The notes below the pieces were generated by a model. That model had not been told where the DNA came from, ran no database searches, and saw only the letters and a program-made list of their open reading frames with translations. The translations under genes were made by a program, and so were the position numbers. From contig NZ_JAAMRE010000008.1 in NCBI RefSeq assembly GCF_013522705.1, positions 124,001-188,000 of the forward strand: 64,000 nucleotides of DNA, read 5' to 3'. Position 1 is the first letter of the stretch. The number at the start of each line of letters is the position of its first letter. The stretch comes from Pseudomonas lurida. Lineage in GTDB: Bacteria > Pseudomonadota > Gammaproteobacteria > Pseudomonadales > Pseudomonadaceae. Shown here piece by piece: positions 7,609 to 16,545 of this stretch.

Positions 7609-9804
7609 ATGCTTCCTCCCTTGAGCGTCCTTGCGCCTGCCGCCGCGCCTCTGTCACCCGCCGAAGCCTGCGCCGACGGCTTGCGCAGGCAACTGCACAT
7701 TCATCCGGCACCGCTGAGCCCAGGTAGGTTGCCCTTACAGCGCGATGCGCGCTGGGTCCTCGACACGGTGCTGGAAAAGCTGATGAACCTGGCCGGCTAT
7801 CCGCGCGATAAAGAGGCGCTCGAAGCGCTTCATCACACCCTGTCCAACAGTCCGGCCAGGCTGGAGATGGCGGCTGAGGAACTGCCCGATTTCTATCATT
7901 TTTTCAAAAAGGCCGAGCACTTGCTCAAGCGCCACCGCAGTGTCGATGATCCAAACATCGAAGCTGACTATCGCTTGTGCCGCGCCCTTAAGTGGCAGTT
8001 CCGGGCCGCTACCAGCGATACCAGGCACACGCGTCTGACCCAAGGCGTGTTGTCAGCGCTGGGTTATATCGATGCCGGTGGTAAACGTATCAACCATCGC
8101 CAACTTGGTTACGAATTCGCGCTGGAACCCACGCGACAGTTAAGTGCAGGCCCTTACCTGGCGGCCGATTCTCTGGTGGAAGTTACCGACGACCAGCGCA
8201 TCAGGAGCACCCGCGTGGTTGGCCTGCTGGGCAAACTGAACTCGACGCTGGCGAACGTGACGGCGGGCACGTCGGGTCATCAACTGGGAATCGGCTATTT
8301 ATCCTCACGGGAGTACCCAAGCCTTGCGCACTATGCCGATGCCCGCAGCCACTCAGTACGCACGTCCCTGAGTGAAAATATCGCCCGGACCGTACGGAAT
8401 TTTCCGGCCATTTTGAGTGACCGTTTCCATTTGCAAAGGCATCGGGACTACAGCGCACAGAGCCAGCCCTACACCCGCGAGGCACTGGCCGCCAATGGCC
8501 TGGGCGACGTTGAATTGCCCTGCCTGCAACACACCGACCAGCCGGTGATGACCGAACGCGGTTCTAAAATGACTGCAGGCAGCAGACTGGCGCTGGATGT
8601 CTTCAGCTTCCTGAAGGTAAACACTGCGATGGCGCTGACATTGCAACGCACTGTGCAGTCCAAGACGCTTGATATCCTTGGCCTGTACGACACAGCGCCG
8701 GCGCTGGCCCGGCAGCAACTGGCCGCCCGACAATCGTCGGCGGACACGCCGCTCAAGCTGCTGGCGGATCTGAATGCACAGGTGGCGTCCAGCAGCCGAC
8801 ACTTTGTTCAACAGCTCAACTCACCGCGCGCAAACGCCGTCGTTGACCTGCGCACTCAACAGGCCCAATCACTGCTGGAGCGCTACGTGCTGCTTCAGGA
8901 CCTGGGGCCTGTCGATCCAGTGGTGAACGCAGACATACGCGACCTGATCCAGCAGCACCGCGCCCTTCTGCGGCCGCAGGCATTGTGCGTCTATCAACTG
9001 AAGGCCCCGACCCAGATACTGAGCGGGTCGGTGGGCGCCTCGGTCTCGTCCCGGGCCGAGGGCGGTAAAGGCGTGACCCTCGAGGTCAGCCACCGAACAT
9101 CCGACGATCCACATTTGAGTGGCGACTACCTGGCGATCGATATCGCCCCGCTCAAATGCAAAAAAGGGGTGGTCACGGCACTGCGCGAAGTATTGGCGGC
9201 CCTGGGTAAGCAGACCTTCGACTGGGAAGACCTGATCCACTCCATCAGCGCATCGCTGCTCGACCCCGCCCGACAGCCGTCCACCCACGTGCTGGTCAAG
9301 ATCAAGCATGGGCAACCGGTAGTGCTTCTGACCCGCCATACCCGCGACAAGCATCGCGACCTGGCCTTGCCGGAACCGATCAGCCACTACACCGGCGTCC
9401 AATTGCAGTCGTTGCGCACCCGGCAATCGCTGCACAAGGAGCAATGGGGCACCGATTCGCTGGACCACCTGCTACCGATCGCCCGCCGCTACCTGGCCAA
9501 CCCCGAAGACAGGCCCGGCTGGGACCGTTATATAGAGGCACACAGCGATGACCTGTCCAAGCTGTTCGACGCCATGGGCCGACAATCACCGGGCAGTGTC
9601 CTGAGCGCTGAGCTGGACGTACTCAGGCGTATCGGCCCGGCACTCGATCAGGCGGTTGAAACGCTGGCACAGCAGGCCGCCGACACGCTTGCGGCGCCGA
9701 CACCGGAAAATCGTGCGCGGGCGCGACAGGCATTGGACCGGATGTTGCTGGCTTACCTGCCGCACTATGTGGCGAAAGTCAGCGAGGCCTGGCGGTTGGA
9801 CTGA
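7609..9804 (+). CDS. large protein of unknown function, possible secreted/effector-like
   Basis: This 731-residue protein starts at an ATG with GGAG 6 bases upstream. I do not recognise it. There is no hydrophobic signal peptide; the first 40 residues are rich in Pro, Ala and Ser. Residues 45-150 look helical. About residues 185-260, 318-352, 470-515 and 560-575 consist of short alternating polar/hydrophobic strands (for example KMTAGSRLALDVFSF and LSGSVGASVSS), as in beta-barrels. Helical stretches fill the rest, and the C-terminus is helical. It stands alone between a divergent efflux operon and a LysR gene. The lack of a signal peptide with barrel-like strands resembles large type III effectors, but that is speculation. 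Confidence 0.7.
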   Translation: MLPPLSVLAPAAAPLSPAEACADGLRRQLHIHPAPLSPGRLPLQRDARWVLDTVLEKLMNLAGYPRDKEALEALHHTLSNSPARLEMAAEELPDFYHFFKKAEHLLKRHRSVDDPNIEADYRLCRALKWQFRAATSDTRHTRLTQGVLSALGYIDAGGKRINHRQLGYEFALEPTRQLSAGPYLAADSLVEVTDDQRIRSTRVVGLLGKLNSTLANVTAGTSGHQLGIGYLSSREYPSLAHYADARSHSVRTSLSENIARTVRNFPAILSDRFHLQRHRDYSAQSQPYTREALAANGLGDVELPCLQHTDQPVMTERGSKMTAGSRLALDVFSFLKVNTAMALTLQRTVQSKTLDILGLYDTAPALARQQLAARQSSADTPLKLLADLNAQVASSSRHFVQQLNSPRANAVVDLRTQQAQSLLERYVLLQDLGPVDPVVNADIRDLIQQHRALLRPQALCVYQLKAPTQILSGSVGASVSSRAEGGKGVTLEVSHRTSDDPHLSGDYLAIDIAPLKCKKGVVTALREVLAALGKQTFDWEDLIHSISASLLDPARQPSTHVLVKIKHGQPVVLLTRHTRDKHRDLALPEPISHYTGVQLQSLRTRQSLHKEQWGTDSLDHLLPIARRYLANPEDRPGWDRYIEAHSDDLSKLFDAMGRQSPGSVLSAELDVLRRIGPALDQAVETLAQQAADTLAAPTPENRARARQALDRMLLAYLPHYVAKVSEAWRLD

Positions 9805-9903
9805 GCCCTGGCGGGGATTTTCATCGACTTAGGTCGTGCCCAGCGGATACACACCTGCTGGCAACTTCATGTCACAATTTGCCATCGACCTTGAGAACCC
9901 CCC

Positions 9904-10872
9904 ATGGACACTTTGCAAAACATGCGCGCCTTCAGTTGCGTGGCCGAAGCCGGCAGCTTCACCGCCGCCGCCGCCCAGCTGGACACCACCACGGCCAACG
10001 TCTCGCGCGCGGTCTCCAACCTTGAGGCCCATCTGCAAACCCGCTTGCTCAACCGCACCACCCGCCGCATTGCCCTCACCGAGGCGGGTAAACGCTACCT
10101 GCTGCGCTGTGAACAGATCCTTGCGTATGTCGAGGAGGCCGAGGCCGAGGCCAGCGACGCCCATGCCCGCCCCGCCGGGCAACTGAAAGTGCACACCATG
10201 ACCGGTATCGGCCAGCACTTCGTAATCGATGCCATCGCCCGCTACCGCCGCACCCACCCGGACGTGACCTTCGACCTGACCCTGGCCAACCGCGTGCCGG
10301 ACCTGCTCGACGAGGGCTATGACGTGTCCATCGTGCTGGCCAGCGAACTGCCGGACTCGGGCTTCGTATCCCAGCGCCTGGGCATCACCTACAGCATCGC
10401 CTGCGCGTCGCCGGACTACGTCAAGGCCAAGGGGTGCGCACAGCGCCCCCAGGACTTGCTCAACCACGCCTGCCTGCGCCTGGTCAGCCCGGTCATTCAG
10501 TTGGACAAATGGACGTTCAACGGCCCGGAAGGCCAAGAAAGCGTGGCGATCAACACCTCGCCGTTCCTGGTGAACTCGGCCGACGCAATGAAAACCGCGA
10601 TCACCAGCGGCATGGGCGTCGGGCTGCTGCCGGTGTACGCCGCCATCGAAGGCCTGCGCAACGGCACCCTGGTGCGGGTGATGCCCAACTACCGCTCCCA
10701 GGAGCTGAACCTGTACGCCATCTACCCGTCGCGCCAGTACCTGGATGCGAAGATCAAAACCTGGGTGGAATACCTGCGCGGCTCACTGCCGGAGATTCTG
10801 GCGGCGCATCAGGCCGAACTGGTGGCGTATGAATTGAGCGGCAGCCTGGGTGGGGTGCGGTTGGCTAATTGA
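9904..10872 (+). CDS. LysR-family transcriptional regulator
   Basis: The 322-residue regulator has an N-terminal winged helix-turn-helix (MRAFSCVAEAGSFTAAAAQL through NRTTRRIALTEAG, residues 7-60) and a periplasmic-binding-protein-like effector domain from about residue 90. It belongs to the CrgA/YafC-like branch by its overall look. It precedes the 2-ketoacid reductase gene on the same strand by 119 bases and could regulate it, although LysR regulators more often control divergent genes. No LysR box was identified with confidence. Confidence 0.92.
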   Translation: MDTLQNMRAFSCVAEAGSFTAAAAQLDTTTANVSRAVSNLEAHLQTRLLNRTTRRIALTEAGKRYLLRCEQILAYVEEAEAEASDAHARPAGQLKVHTMTGIGQHFVIDAIARYRRTHPDVTFDLTLANRVPDLLDEGYDVSIVLASELPDSGFVSQRLGITYSIACASPDYVKAKGCAQRPQDLLNHACLRLVSPVIQLDKWTFNGPEGQESVAINTSPFLVNSADAMKTAITSGMGVGLLPVYAAIEGLRNGTLVRVMPNYRSQELNLYAIYPSRQYLDAKIKTWVEYLRGSLPEILAAHQAELVAYELSGSLGGVRLAN

Positions 10873-10991
10873 TAGCCAGCAAACAACACAGTGTGTCCGG
10901 TGCCCAGATTGGATCGGCGGTGTCCTGACAACCGCCGGCAGGAATGTTAGCGTGCCTGGCATTCTTCCGTAGTCGATGAGCCCCGCCTGCC

Positions 10992-11966
10992 ATGAAAAAG
11001 ACTGTCCTCGCCTTCAGCCGCATCACCCCGTCGATGATTGAACGCCTGCAACAGGACTTCGAGGTGATCGCGCCGAATCCCAAGCTGGGGGATATCAACG
11101 CGCAGTTCGCCGAGGCCCTGCCCCACGCCCACGGCTTGATCGGTGTGGGCCGCAAACTGGGCCGCGCGCAGCTCGAAGGCGCGGGCAAGCTGGAGGTGGT
11201 GTCGAGCGTGTCGGTGGGCTACGACAACTACGATGTGCCGTACCTCACCGAGCGTGGAATCATGCTCACCAACACCCCCGACGTGCTGACCGAAAGCACC
11301 GCCGACCTGGCGTTCGCCCTGTTGATGAGCAGCGCCCGCCGCGTGGCCGAGCTGGACGCCTGGACCAAGGCCGGGCAGTGGAAGGCCAGCGTCGGCGCAC
11401 CGTTGTTCGGCTGCGATGTGCACGGCAAGACCCTGGGCATCGTCGGCATGGGCAATATCGGCGCGGCGGTCGCGCGGCGCGGGCGACTGGGGTTCAACAT
11501 GCCGATCCTGTACAGCGGCAACAGCCGCAAGCCGGCGCTGGAACAGGAACTGGGCGCGCAGTTGCGCAGTCTCGAGCAATTGCTGGCCGAAGCGGACTTC
11601 GTCTGCCTGGTGGTGCCGTTGAACGACAAGACCCGCCACCTGATCAGCACCCGCGAGCTGGGGCTGATGAAGCCCAGCGCCATCCTGGTGAATATTTCCC
11701 GCGGCCCGGTGGTGGACGAACCGGCGCTGATCCAGGCCTTGCAGAACCGGACCATTCGCGGCGCCGGGCTGGACGTGTATGAGCAGGAACCGCTGGCCGA
11801 GTCGCCGCTGTTCCAGCTAAGCAATGCCGTGACCCTGCCGCACATCGGCTCGGCCACCACCGAAACCCGCGAAGCCATGGCCAACCGTGCCCTGGACAAC
11901 CTGCGCAGCGCCCTGCTCGGGCAGAAGCCGCAGGATCTGGTGAACCCGCAAGTGTGGAAGGGCTAA
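10992..11966 (+). CDS. D-2-hydroxyacid dehydrogenase (glyoxylate/hydroxypyruvate/2-ketogluconate reductase)
   Basis: The 324-residue protein has the two-domain D-isomer 2-hydroxyacid dehydrogenase fold. The Rossmann motif GIVGMGNIGAAVARR is near residues 152-166. The catalytic Arg lies in NISRGPVVDE, the Glu in DVYEQEP, and the His in LPHIGSATTETR. It reduces glyoxylate, hydroxypyruvate or 2-keto-D-gluconate with NAD(P)H in the cytoplasm. The nearest named relatives are GhrB and TkrA; 2-ketogluconate use is common in fluorescent pseudomonads, but no ketogluconate genes are adjacent, so I give no symbol. Confidence 0.9.
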   Translation: MKKTVLAFSRITPSMIERLQQDFEVIAPNPKLGDINAQFAEALPHAHGLIGVGRKLGRAQLEGAGKLEVVSSVSVGYDNYDVPYLTERGIMLTNTPDVLTESTADLAFALLMSSARRVAELDAWTKAGQWKASVGAPLFGCDVHGKTLGIVGMGNIGAAVARRGRLGFNMPILYSGNSRKPALEQELGAQLRSLEQLLAEADFVCLVVPLNDKTRHLISTRELGLMKPSAILVNISRGPVVDEPALIQALQNRTIRGAGLDVYEQEPLAESPLFQLSNAVTLPHIGSATTETREAMANRALDNLRSALLGQKPQDLVNPQVWKG

Positions 11967-12030
11967 AGCCTGGGCCGCGCAGGTCGATAACCTTCCATAG
12001 ATCGTCCTCCCTGATTCACAGAAGGTTTTT

Positions 12031-12933
12031 ATGCCTACCTCCAAAGCCCGCGCAGATTCACTCTCGCTTCTGCTCTTTACCTTGCGCAGCGGCAAGCTGA
12101 TGGCCATCAACCTGCTGAAGGTCAGCGAAATCATCCCCTGCCCGCCGCTGACCAAACTGCCGGAGTCGCACCCGCACGTCAAAGGCATCGCTACCCTGCG
12201 CGGCGCCTCGCTGTCGGTGATCGACCTGAGCCGCGCCCTTGGCGAGATGCCGCTGGAAGATCCGAATGGTGGCTGCCTGATCGTCACCGATGTGAGCCGC
12301 TCCAAGCAGGGCCTGCACGTGCAGGCGGTGAGCAAGATCGTGCACTGCCTGACCACCGATATCCGCCCCCCGCCCTACGGCTCCGGCGGTAATCGCGCGT
12401 TCATCACCGGCGTGACGCAGGTGGAAGGCGGCCTGGTACAGGTGCTCGATATCGAAAAAGTCATCCACGGCATCGCCCCGGCCCCGATCGAAGCGGCACC
12501 GACCGACCTGACCATGGAAGAAGCCGAAGTGCTCGGCCATGCGCGGATCCTGGTGGTGGATGACAGCCAGGTGGCGTTGCAGCAGTCGGTGCATACCCTG
12601 CGCAACCTCGGCCTGACCTGCCACACCGCGCGCAGTGCCAAGGAAGCCATCGATGTGCTGCTGGAGCTGCAAGGCACCGGCGAAGAAATCAACGTGGTGG
12701 TGTCGGACATCGAAATGTCCGAAATGGACGGTTACGCCCTGACCCGCACCCTGCGCGAAACCCCGGACTTCCAGCACCTCTACGTGCTGCTGCACACCTC
12801 TCTGGACAGTGCGATGAACAGTGAAAAAGCACGGCTGGCCGGCGCCAACGCGGTGCTGACCAAGTTCTCGTCCCCCGAGCTGACCAAGTGCCTGGTGGTG
12901 GCCGCCCAGACCGTGGCGCAACAAGGTCGTTGA
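12031..12933 (+). CDS. cheV: CheV-type chemotaxis coupling protein (CheW-REC)
   Basis: The 300-residue protein has an N-terminal CheW domain (about residues 12-150) and a C-terminal receiver domain from residue 172, with the acidic pair in VVDDSQ and the phospho-acceptor Asp226 in VVSDIEMSEMDGY. CheV couples chemoreceptors to CheA, and its receiver domain is phosphorylated, which tunes coupling. AGAAGG lies 7 bases before the ATG. It is an orphan, with no other chemotaxis gene in the window, as is usual for the several CheV copies of Pseudomonas. The acetyltransferase gene starts 3 bases after its stop. Confidence 0.93.
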   Translation: MPTSKARADSLSLLLFTLRSGKLMAINLLKVSEIIPCPPLTKLPESHPHVKGIATLRGASLSVIDLSRALGEMPLEDPNGGCLIVTDVSRSKQGLHVQAVSKIVHCLTTDIRPPPYGSGGNRAFITGVTQVEGGLVQVLDIEKVIHGIAPAPIEAAPTDLTMEEAEVLGHARILVVDDSQVALQQSVHTLRNLGLTCHTARSAKEAIDVLLELQGTGEEINVVVSDIEMSEMDGYALTRTLRETPDFQHLYVLLHTSLDSAMNSEKARLAGANAVLTKFSSPELTKCLVVAAQTVAQQGR

Positions 12934-12936
12934 GCC

Positions 12937-13419
12937 ATGGCTGCATATTTTCAGCTGCTGCGCCGCCCCCTCACCGGGAGCCTGCCCGCGCCGCAATGGC
13001 CGGCCGGTACGCAGTTGGATCATTACCGCGATGAGCTGGCCCCGGCGATTCATGCGGTATTGCGCCTGACTCAGGAACAGGGCGGTGGCCGCGTACCCGA
13101 TCTGCACACCTGGCAGGACCGGTTTGTCACCGATGCCGAGTTCGACCCCACCCTGTGCCTGGTCGCCAGCAACGAGACGGGCATTCTGGGCGTGGCCCAG
13201 TGCTGGACCAGCGCGTTTATCAAGAACCTGTCCGTGCACCCCTGCGCCCAGGGTCAGGGGCTGGGTCGCGCCTTGTTGCTGCACGCGTTCCAGGTGTTCA
13301 AGCAACGCGGCGAGCCCTATGTGGACCTCAAGGTGCTGGAAACCAACCTGCGTGCCCGGCGACTGTATGAAAGTGCGGGCATGCTGTTTGTCATGCGCGA
13401 TGTGGTCAGCGAAGAATGA
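12937..13419 (+). CDS. GNAT-family N-acetyltransferase
   Basis: A 160-residue acetyltransferase with the acetyl-CoA loop QGQGLGRALL (residues about 107-116) after the strand SVHP, and the C-terminal motif ARRLYESAGM that closes the fold. The substrate is unknown. It starts 3 bases after the cheV stop codon, so it is probably expressed with it, though a functional link to chemotaxis is not established. Confidence 0.9.
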   Translation: MAAYFQLLRRPLTGSLPAPQWPAGTQLDHYRDELAPAIHAVLRLTQEQGGGRVPDLHTWQDRFVTDAEFDPTLCLVASNETGILGVAQCWTSAFIKNLSVHPCAQGQGLGRALLLHAFQVFKQRGEPYVDLKVLETNLRARRLYESAGMLFVMRDVVSEE

Positions 13420-13520
13420 CTGGCGCATAACTTGCTTCCAGAGCGGTATTGCGGTGAACAGAGGTAAAAACCCGTCACCGCCGTTGCATGCCCTCTGACC
13501 TAGCCTGGTGACAGCCTGCC

Positions 13521-14264
13521 ATGAACACTCATTTTTCCTGCGTCGGTTGCGGCAAATGCTGCAGTGACCACCACGTGCCCCTGACCCTCGACGAAGCCCG
13601 TATGTGGGCGGCGGACGGCGGTAACGTCATCGTTCTGGTGGAGGGCTTTCTCGGCAACGGCCTGGGGTTGCCCGTGCAACAGCGCGAGCACGCCGAACGG
13701 CGTTCGGTGGTAGTCCCCAGCGGCACAGCCGAGGCGTTCGTGGCGATTACCTTCGCCGCCTACAACGCCGGACGCTGCCGGAATCTTGACGAAGACAACC
13801 TGTGCCGCATCTATGAACGGCGCCCGCTGGTCTGTCGCATCTACCCGATGGAGATCAACCCACACATCCCGTTGAACCCTGCGGCCAAGGACTGTCCGCC
13901 GGAGTCCTGGGAACAGGGCCCGGCACTGATCGTCGGGGGCGAACTGGTCGATCGGGAACTCGCGCAGTTGATCCAGCAATCACGCCAGGCCGACCGCGAC
14001 GACGTGCAAACCAAGGAGGCGGTCTGCGCCCTGCTGGGCATTCGCACCACGGCGCTCAAGGGCGATGGCTTCACCGCCTACCTGCCGGACATGGGCGCAT
14101 TCGCCCAGGCCATCGAGCTGGCGATGGCCCACCCCTCTGCGGCCAGTGAGTGGGTGTTCCAGGTGTCCGGCCCGGGCATCGCCGAACAACTGCTGGACGC
14201 CGGCGCGCAGATCGCCACCGAGGTGCCGGCCAATTACACATTTATTCCGCTGCGGGCGGCGTGA
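13521..14264 (+). CDS. YkgJ-family cysteine-cluster protein
   Basis: The 247-residue protein begins with the CVGCGKCC cluster (residues 8-15), with further cysteines in AGRCRNL, NLCRIYERRPLVCRIYP and DCPPE. This CxxCxxCC pattern is the hallmark of the YkgJ/UPF0153 family, thought to bind zinc or an iron-sulfur cluster. The C-terminal 100 residues form an additional helical domain. The function is not known. Confidence 0.88.
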   Translation: MNTHFSCVGCGKCCSDHHVPLTLDEARMWAADGGNVIVLVEGFLGNGLGLPVQQREHAERRSVVVPSGTAEAFVAITFAAYNAGRCRNLDEDNLCRIYERRPLVCRIYPMEINPHIPLNPAAKDCPPESWEQGPALIVGGELVDRELAQLIQQSRQADRDDVQTKEAVCALLGIRTTALKGDGFTAYLPDMGAFAQAIELAMAHPSAASEWVFQVSGPGIAEQLLDAGAQIATEVPANYTFIPLRAA

Positions 14265-14304
14265 TGCGACGCGCCGCCCATCCGCGCGGTGTTGATTGGC
14301 GCCC

Positions 14305-15474
14305 TCAATAGCTGGCGACGCACTCTATTTCGATGCGCGCATCCAGTAGCAGCCGACCGGCAGCGAACGTGGTTCGGGCGGGCAGATGATTCGCCGGGAA
14401 GTAGCGGCTATAGACTTTGTTCATGGCGGCGAAATCGTTGATATCGGCGAGGATCACGGTGCACTTGACAACGCGTTCCATCGACAATCCCTTGTCCTTG
14501 AGAATCGTGCGCATGCTCTCCAAGGCCCTGGCGGTTTCCGCTTCTATTCCACCGGGTACGCGCTTGCCAGCGCTGTCCAAACCCAGCAAGCCCGACAGAA
14601 ACAGCAAGGACCCGGCCCGCACCGTTTGCGAAAACGGTAGGCCTGCGTCGGCGGGAGAGAAGCCCAGAGGTTGGAGTACAGGGCGCTGGGGCGCTGGCGC
14701 GGCGGCGAGATAACGTCCCGTAATAGCGGCGTGCTGGCCGTTGTCCTTGAGTCGTTGCAAGGCCTGGTTCAACGCGTCACGCAGTTCAGGGTCGGTTTTG
14801 CGCAGGCCGATGGCAACCCCGGTGCCGAGCATTTCATCCTTGATGGCGGGCCCGGCAAACGCGAAATCCACACCTTGCGCAGTTTTCAACAAGGCTTGCG
14901 AGATTTCGATGCTGTCCTGCAACGTTGCATCAATCTCGCCCTTGCGCAGGCTCTCGATCAACTGCGCGTTGAGCTTGAACGTCTTCACCTCGACCCCATG
15001 GGGGGCCCAGCGCGCCAATGCGTAGGCCTCCCGACTGGTACCGGCCAGCACGCCGATGCGGCGGCCCTGCAGTACCTTCAGATCAGGCTGCAGGGCCAGG
15101 TCGCGTCGCGCCACCAGCCTGGTTTCGAGCGGGTACAGGTTATCGGTGAAATCGATCTGCTTGCGCCGCGCGGGGGTGGAGGACATGGGCATGATCGCGT
15201 CAAAGCGGCCGGCTTCAAGCGCCGCCAGATTGGTGGCGTAGCTCTGGTCGACCCACTCGCAACGCCTTTTGAGTTGGGCGCACAGTGCGTTGCCCAGTTC
15301 TATATTCAACCCCACCAGCTCGCCTTTGGCGTTGCGACTTTCAAAAGGCGGTACCAGAGGCTCGACGCCAAACCGTATGACTTGTGATCGTTTTTCCTTC
15401 GCGTAAGCCGTGGAGCACAACACACCGGTCATCGTGCATAAAGCCAGCGCCAACATCAGTCGTGTCAGGATCAT
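14305..15474 (-). CDS. periplasmic solute-binding protein fused to a RidA domain
   Basis: The 389-residue protein has a Sec signal peptide (residues 1-25, ending AYA), then a family-3 amino-acid-type solute-binding domain (about 32-256: RFGVEPLVPPFESRN, GLNIELGNAL, GRFDAIMPMS). After a proline-rich linker comes a complete RidA/YjgF domain (about 278-389). The RidA arginine that holds the imine/enamine substrate is kept (Arg367 in PARTTF), as is the late glutamate (IEIE). RidA hydrolyses reactive enamines in the cytoplasm, so an exported copy is unusual. AGGA lies 8 bases before the ATG. The frame is open throughout, so this is not an assembly of two genes. The paralogue next door lacks RidA. 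Confidence 0.88.
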   Translation of the reverse strand: MILTRLMLALALCTMTGVLCSTAYAKEKRSQVIRFGVEPLVPPFESRNAKGELVGLNIELGNALCAQLKRRCEWVDQSYATNLAALEAGRFDAIMPMSSTPARRKQIDFTDNLYPLETRLVARRDLALQPDLKVLQGRRIGVLAGTSREAYALARWAPHGVEVKTFKLNAQLIESLRKGEIDATLQDSIEISQALLKTAQGVDFAFAGPAIKDEMLGTGVAIGLRKTDPELRDALNQALQRLKDNGQHAAITGRYLAAAPAPQRPVLQPLGFSPADAGLPFSQTVRAGSLLFLSGLLGLDSAGKRVPGGIEAETARALESMRTILKDKGLSMERVVKCTVILADINDFAAMNKVYSRYFPANHLPARTTFAAGRLLLDARIEIECVASY

Positions 15475-15605
15475 GATTCAGTCCTTGCAAAAAATAAGAG
15501 GGCTTTCGGGCGCCTATCAATGGCCGCACCGACTACCCCAGTAGATTTAGCAGGACTCCTCGCATAATCGCCCGGCACTCATCCTGTAATGCTGTAGGAA
15601 AAACC

Positions 15606-16391
15606 CTAAAATCTCGGAATTTCCAGGCGATAGGGCGCGATGATCCGCTGGTACTCACCGTTCTGCTTCAACTGTTCAAGCGCCAGGTTGAGCGCATGAC
15701 GCAACGCGGTATCAGGCTTGCGCACCGCGATTGCCACACCATCGCCCAACAGCTCGGCGGAAACGGCCGGGCCCAGGAAGTCGAAGGCCTGGCCTTCGTC
15801 GGTGTCGAGCAGGGCCTCGCGAATTTCCACGGTGCCCTGCAACGTCGCGTCGAGTTCGCCCGCCAGCAGGCCGTGGACCAAGTCGGTGTTGAGCCAGAAA
15901 CTTTTGATAATGACGCCCTTCGGCGCCCATTTGGAACGGGCGAACGCCTCACGATTGCTGCCCAGCAATACCCCTACCCGCTTGCCCTTGAGCGACTTGG
16001 CGGTGGGCAGCAGGCCGGAAGCCTTGCGCGCGACCAGGCGGGTGGTGAAGGGGTAGAGCAGATCGGTGAAGTTCGCCCATCGCCGGCGTTCCGAGGTGGG
16101 CGCGATCCCCATGATGGCGTCGAAGCGCCGGGCATCCAGGGCGCGGAAGTTTTCCACCTGTACCTGGTCGACCCAGGTACACCGCACATGCATTTGCACG
16201 CAGAGGGCATTACCCAGTTCGATATTCAGACCGACCAGTTGCCCTTGTGGGTCGCGGCTCTGAAACGGGGGGAACAGCGCGGCGACGGCAAATCGGACTT
16301 CTTGACGCGGTGGGTCGGCGGCCGCGACGGCATCCACCGAAAGCAACAGGGCGAGCGCTACACAGAGGTGTATCAGAGCCACGGGAAACAT
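15606..16391 (-). CDS. periplasmic amino-acid-type solute-binding protein
   Basis: The 261-residue protein has a signal peptide (cut near AVAA-ADPP) and a family-3 solute-binding fold: RFAVAALFPPFQSRD, GLNIELGNALC, RRFDAIMGI, GVLLGSNREAF. It closely parallels the solute-binding half of the gene 131 bases downstream, indicating tandem duplication. No ABC permease or ATPase is adjacent, so it may be an orphan binding protein or a sensor partner. A GTG at 16382 has better ribosome-site spacing (AGGA 8 bases before) than the ATG used here; both leave the signal peptide intact. Confidence 0.87.
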   Translation of the reverse strand: MFPVALIHLCVALALLLSVDAVAAADPPRQEVRFAVAALFPPFQSRDPQGQLVGLNIELGNALCVQMHVRCTWVDQVQVENFRALDARRFDAIMGIAPTSERRRWANFTDLLYPFTTRLVARKASGLLPTAKSLKGKRVGVLLGSNREAFARSKWAPKGVIIKSFWLNTDLVHGLLAGELDATLQGTVEIREALLDTDEGQAFDFLGPAVSAELLGDGVAIAVRKPDTALRHALNLALEQLKQNGEYQRIIAPYRLEIPRF

Positions 16392-16480
16392 CCTTTTCCA
16401 GAGAAACCAGCCTCATCGCCCCTCGCCCGGTATGCACGGGCGCAGCAAAGGCAGGCAAGCTTTCTAGAAACGGACTTGAT

Positions 16481-16513
16481 CCTACAAGCAGAAATATCAG
16501 CAGAGCTTGTAGG
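16481..16513. repeat. perfect 9-bp inverted repeat in an intergenic region
   Basis: CCTACAAGC and GCTTGTAGG are separated by 15 bases. The repeat lies downstream of the 77-residue gene and upstream of the solute-binding protein gene, both on the minus strand. There is no T-run, so it is either a weak stem-loop or a regulatory protein site. Confidence 0.45.
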
Positions 16514-16545
16514 CAAATGCCATCACGATTAAACGGTAATTACAC

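Noticed and set aside
12058..13428. Minus-strand 456-codon frame opposite cheV and the acetyltransferase
   Set aside because: His/Gln/Gly-rich composition without domains; the plus-strand genes have clear functional motifs over the same bases.
14305..15474. Idea that the RidA fusion is an assembly or frameshift artefact
   Set aside because: The frame is continuous through a proline-rich linker with no stop codon or frame change and both domains are complete.
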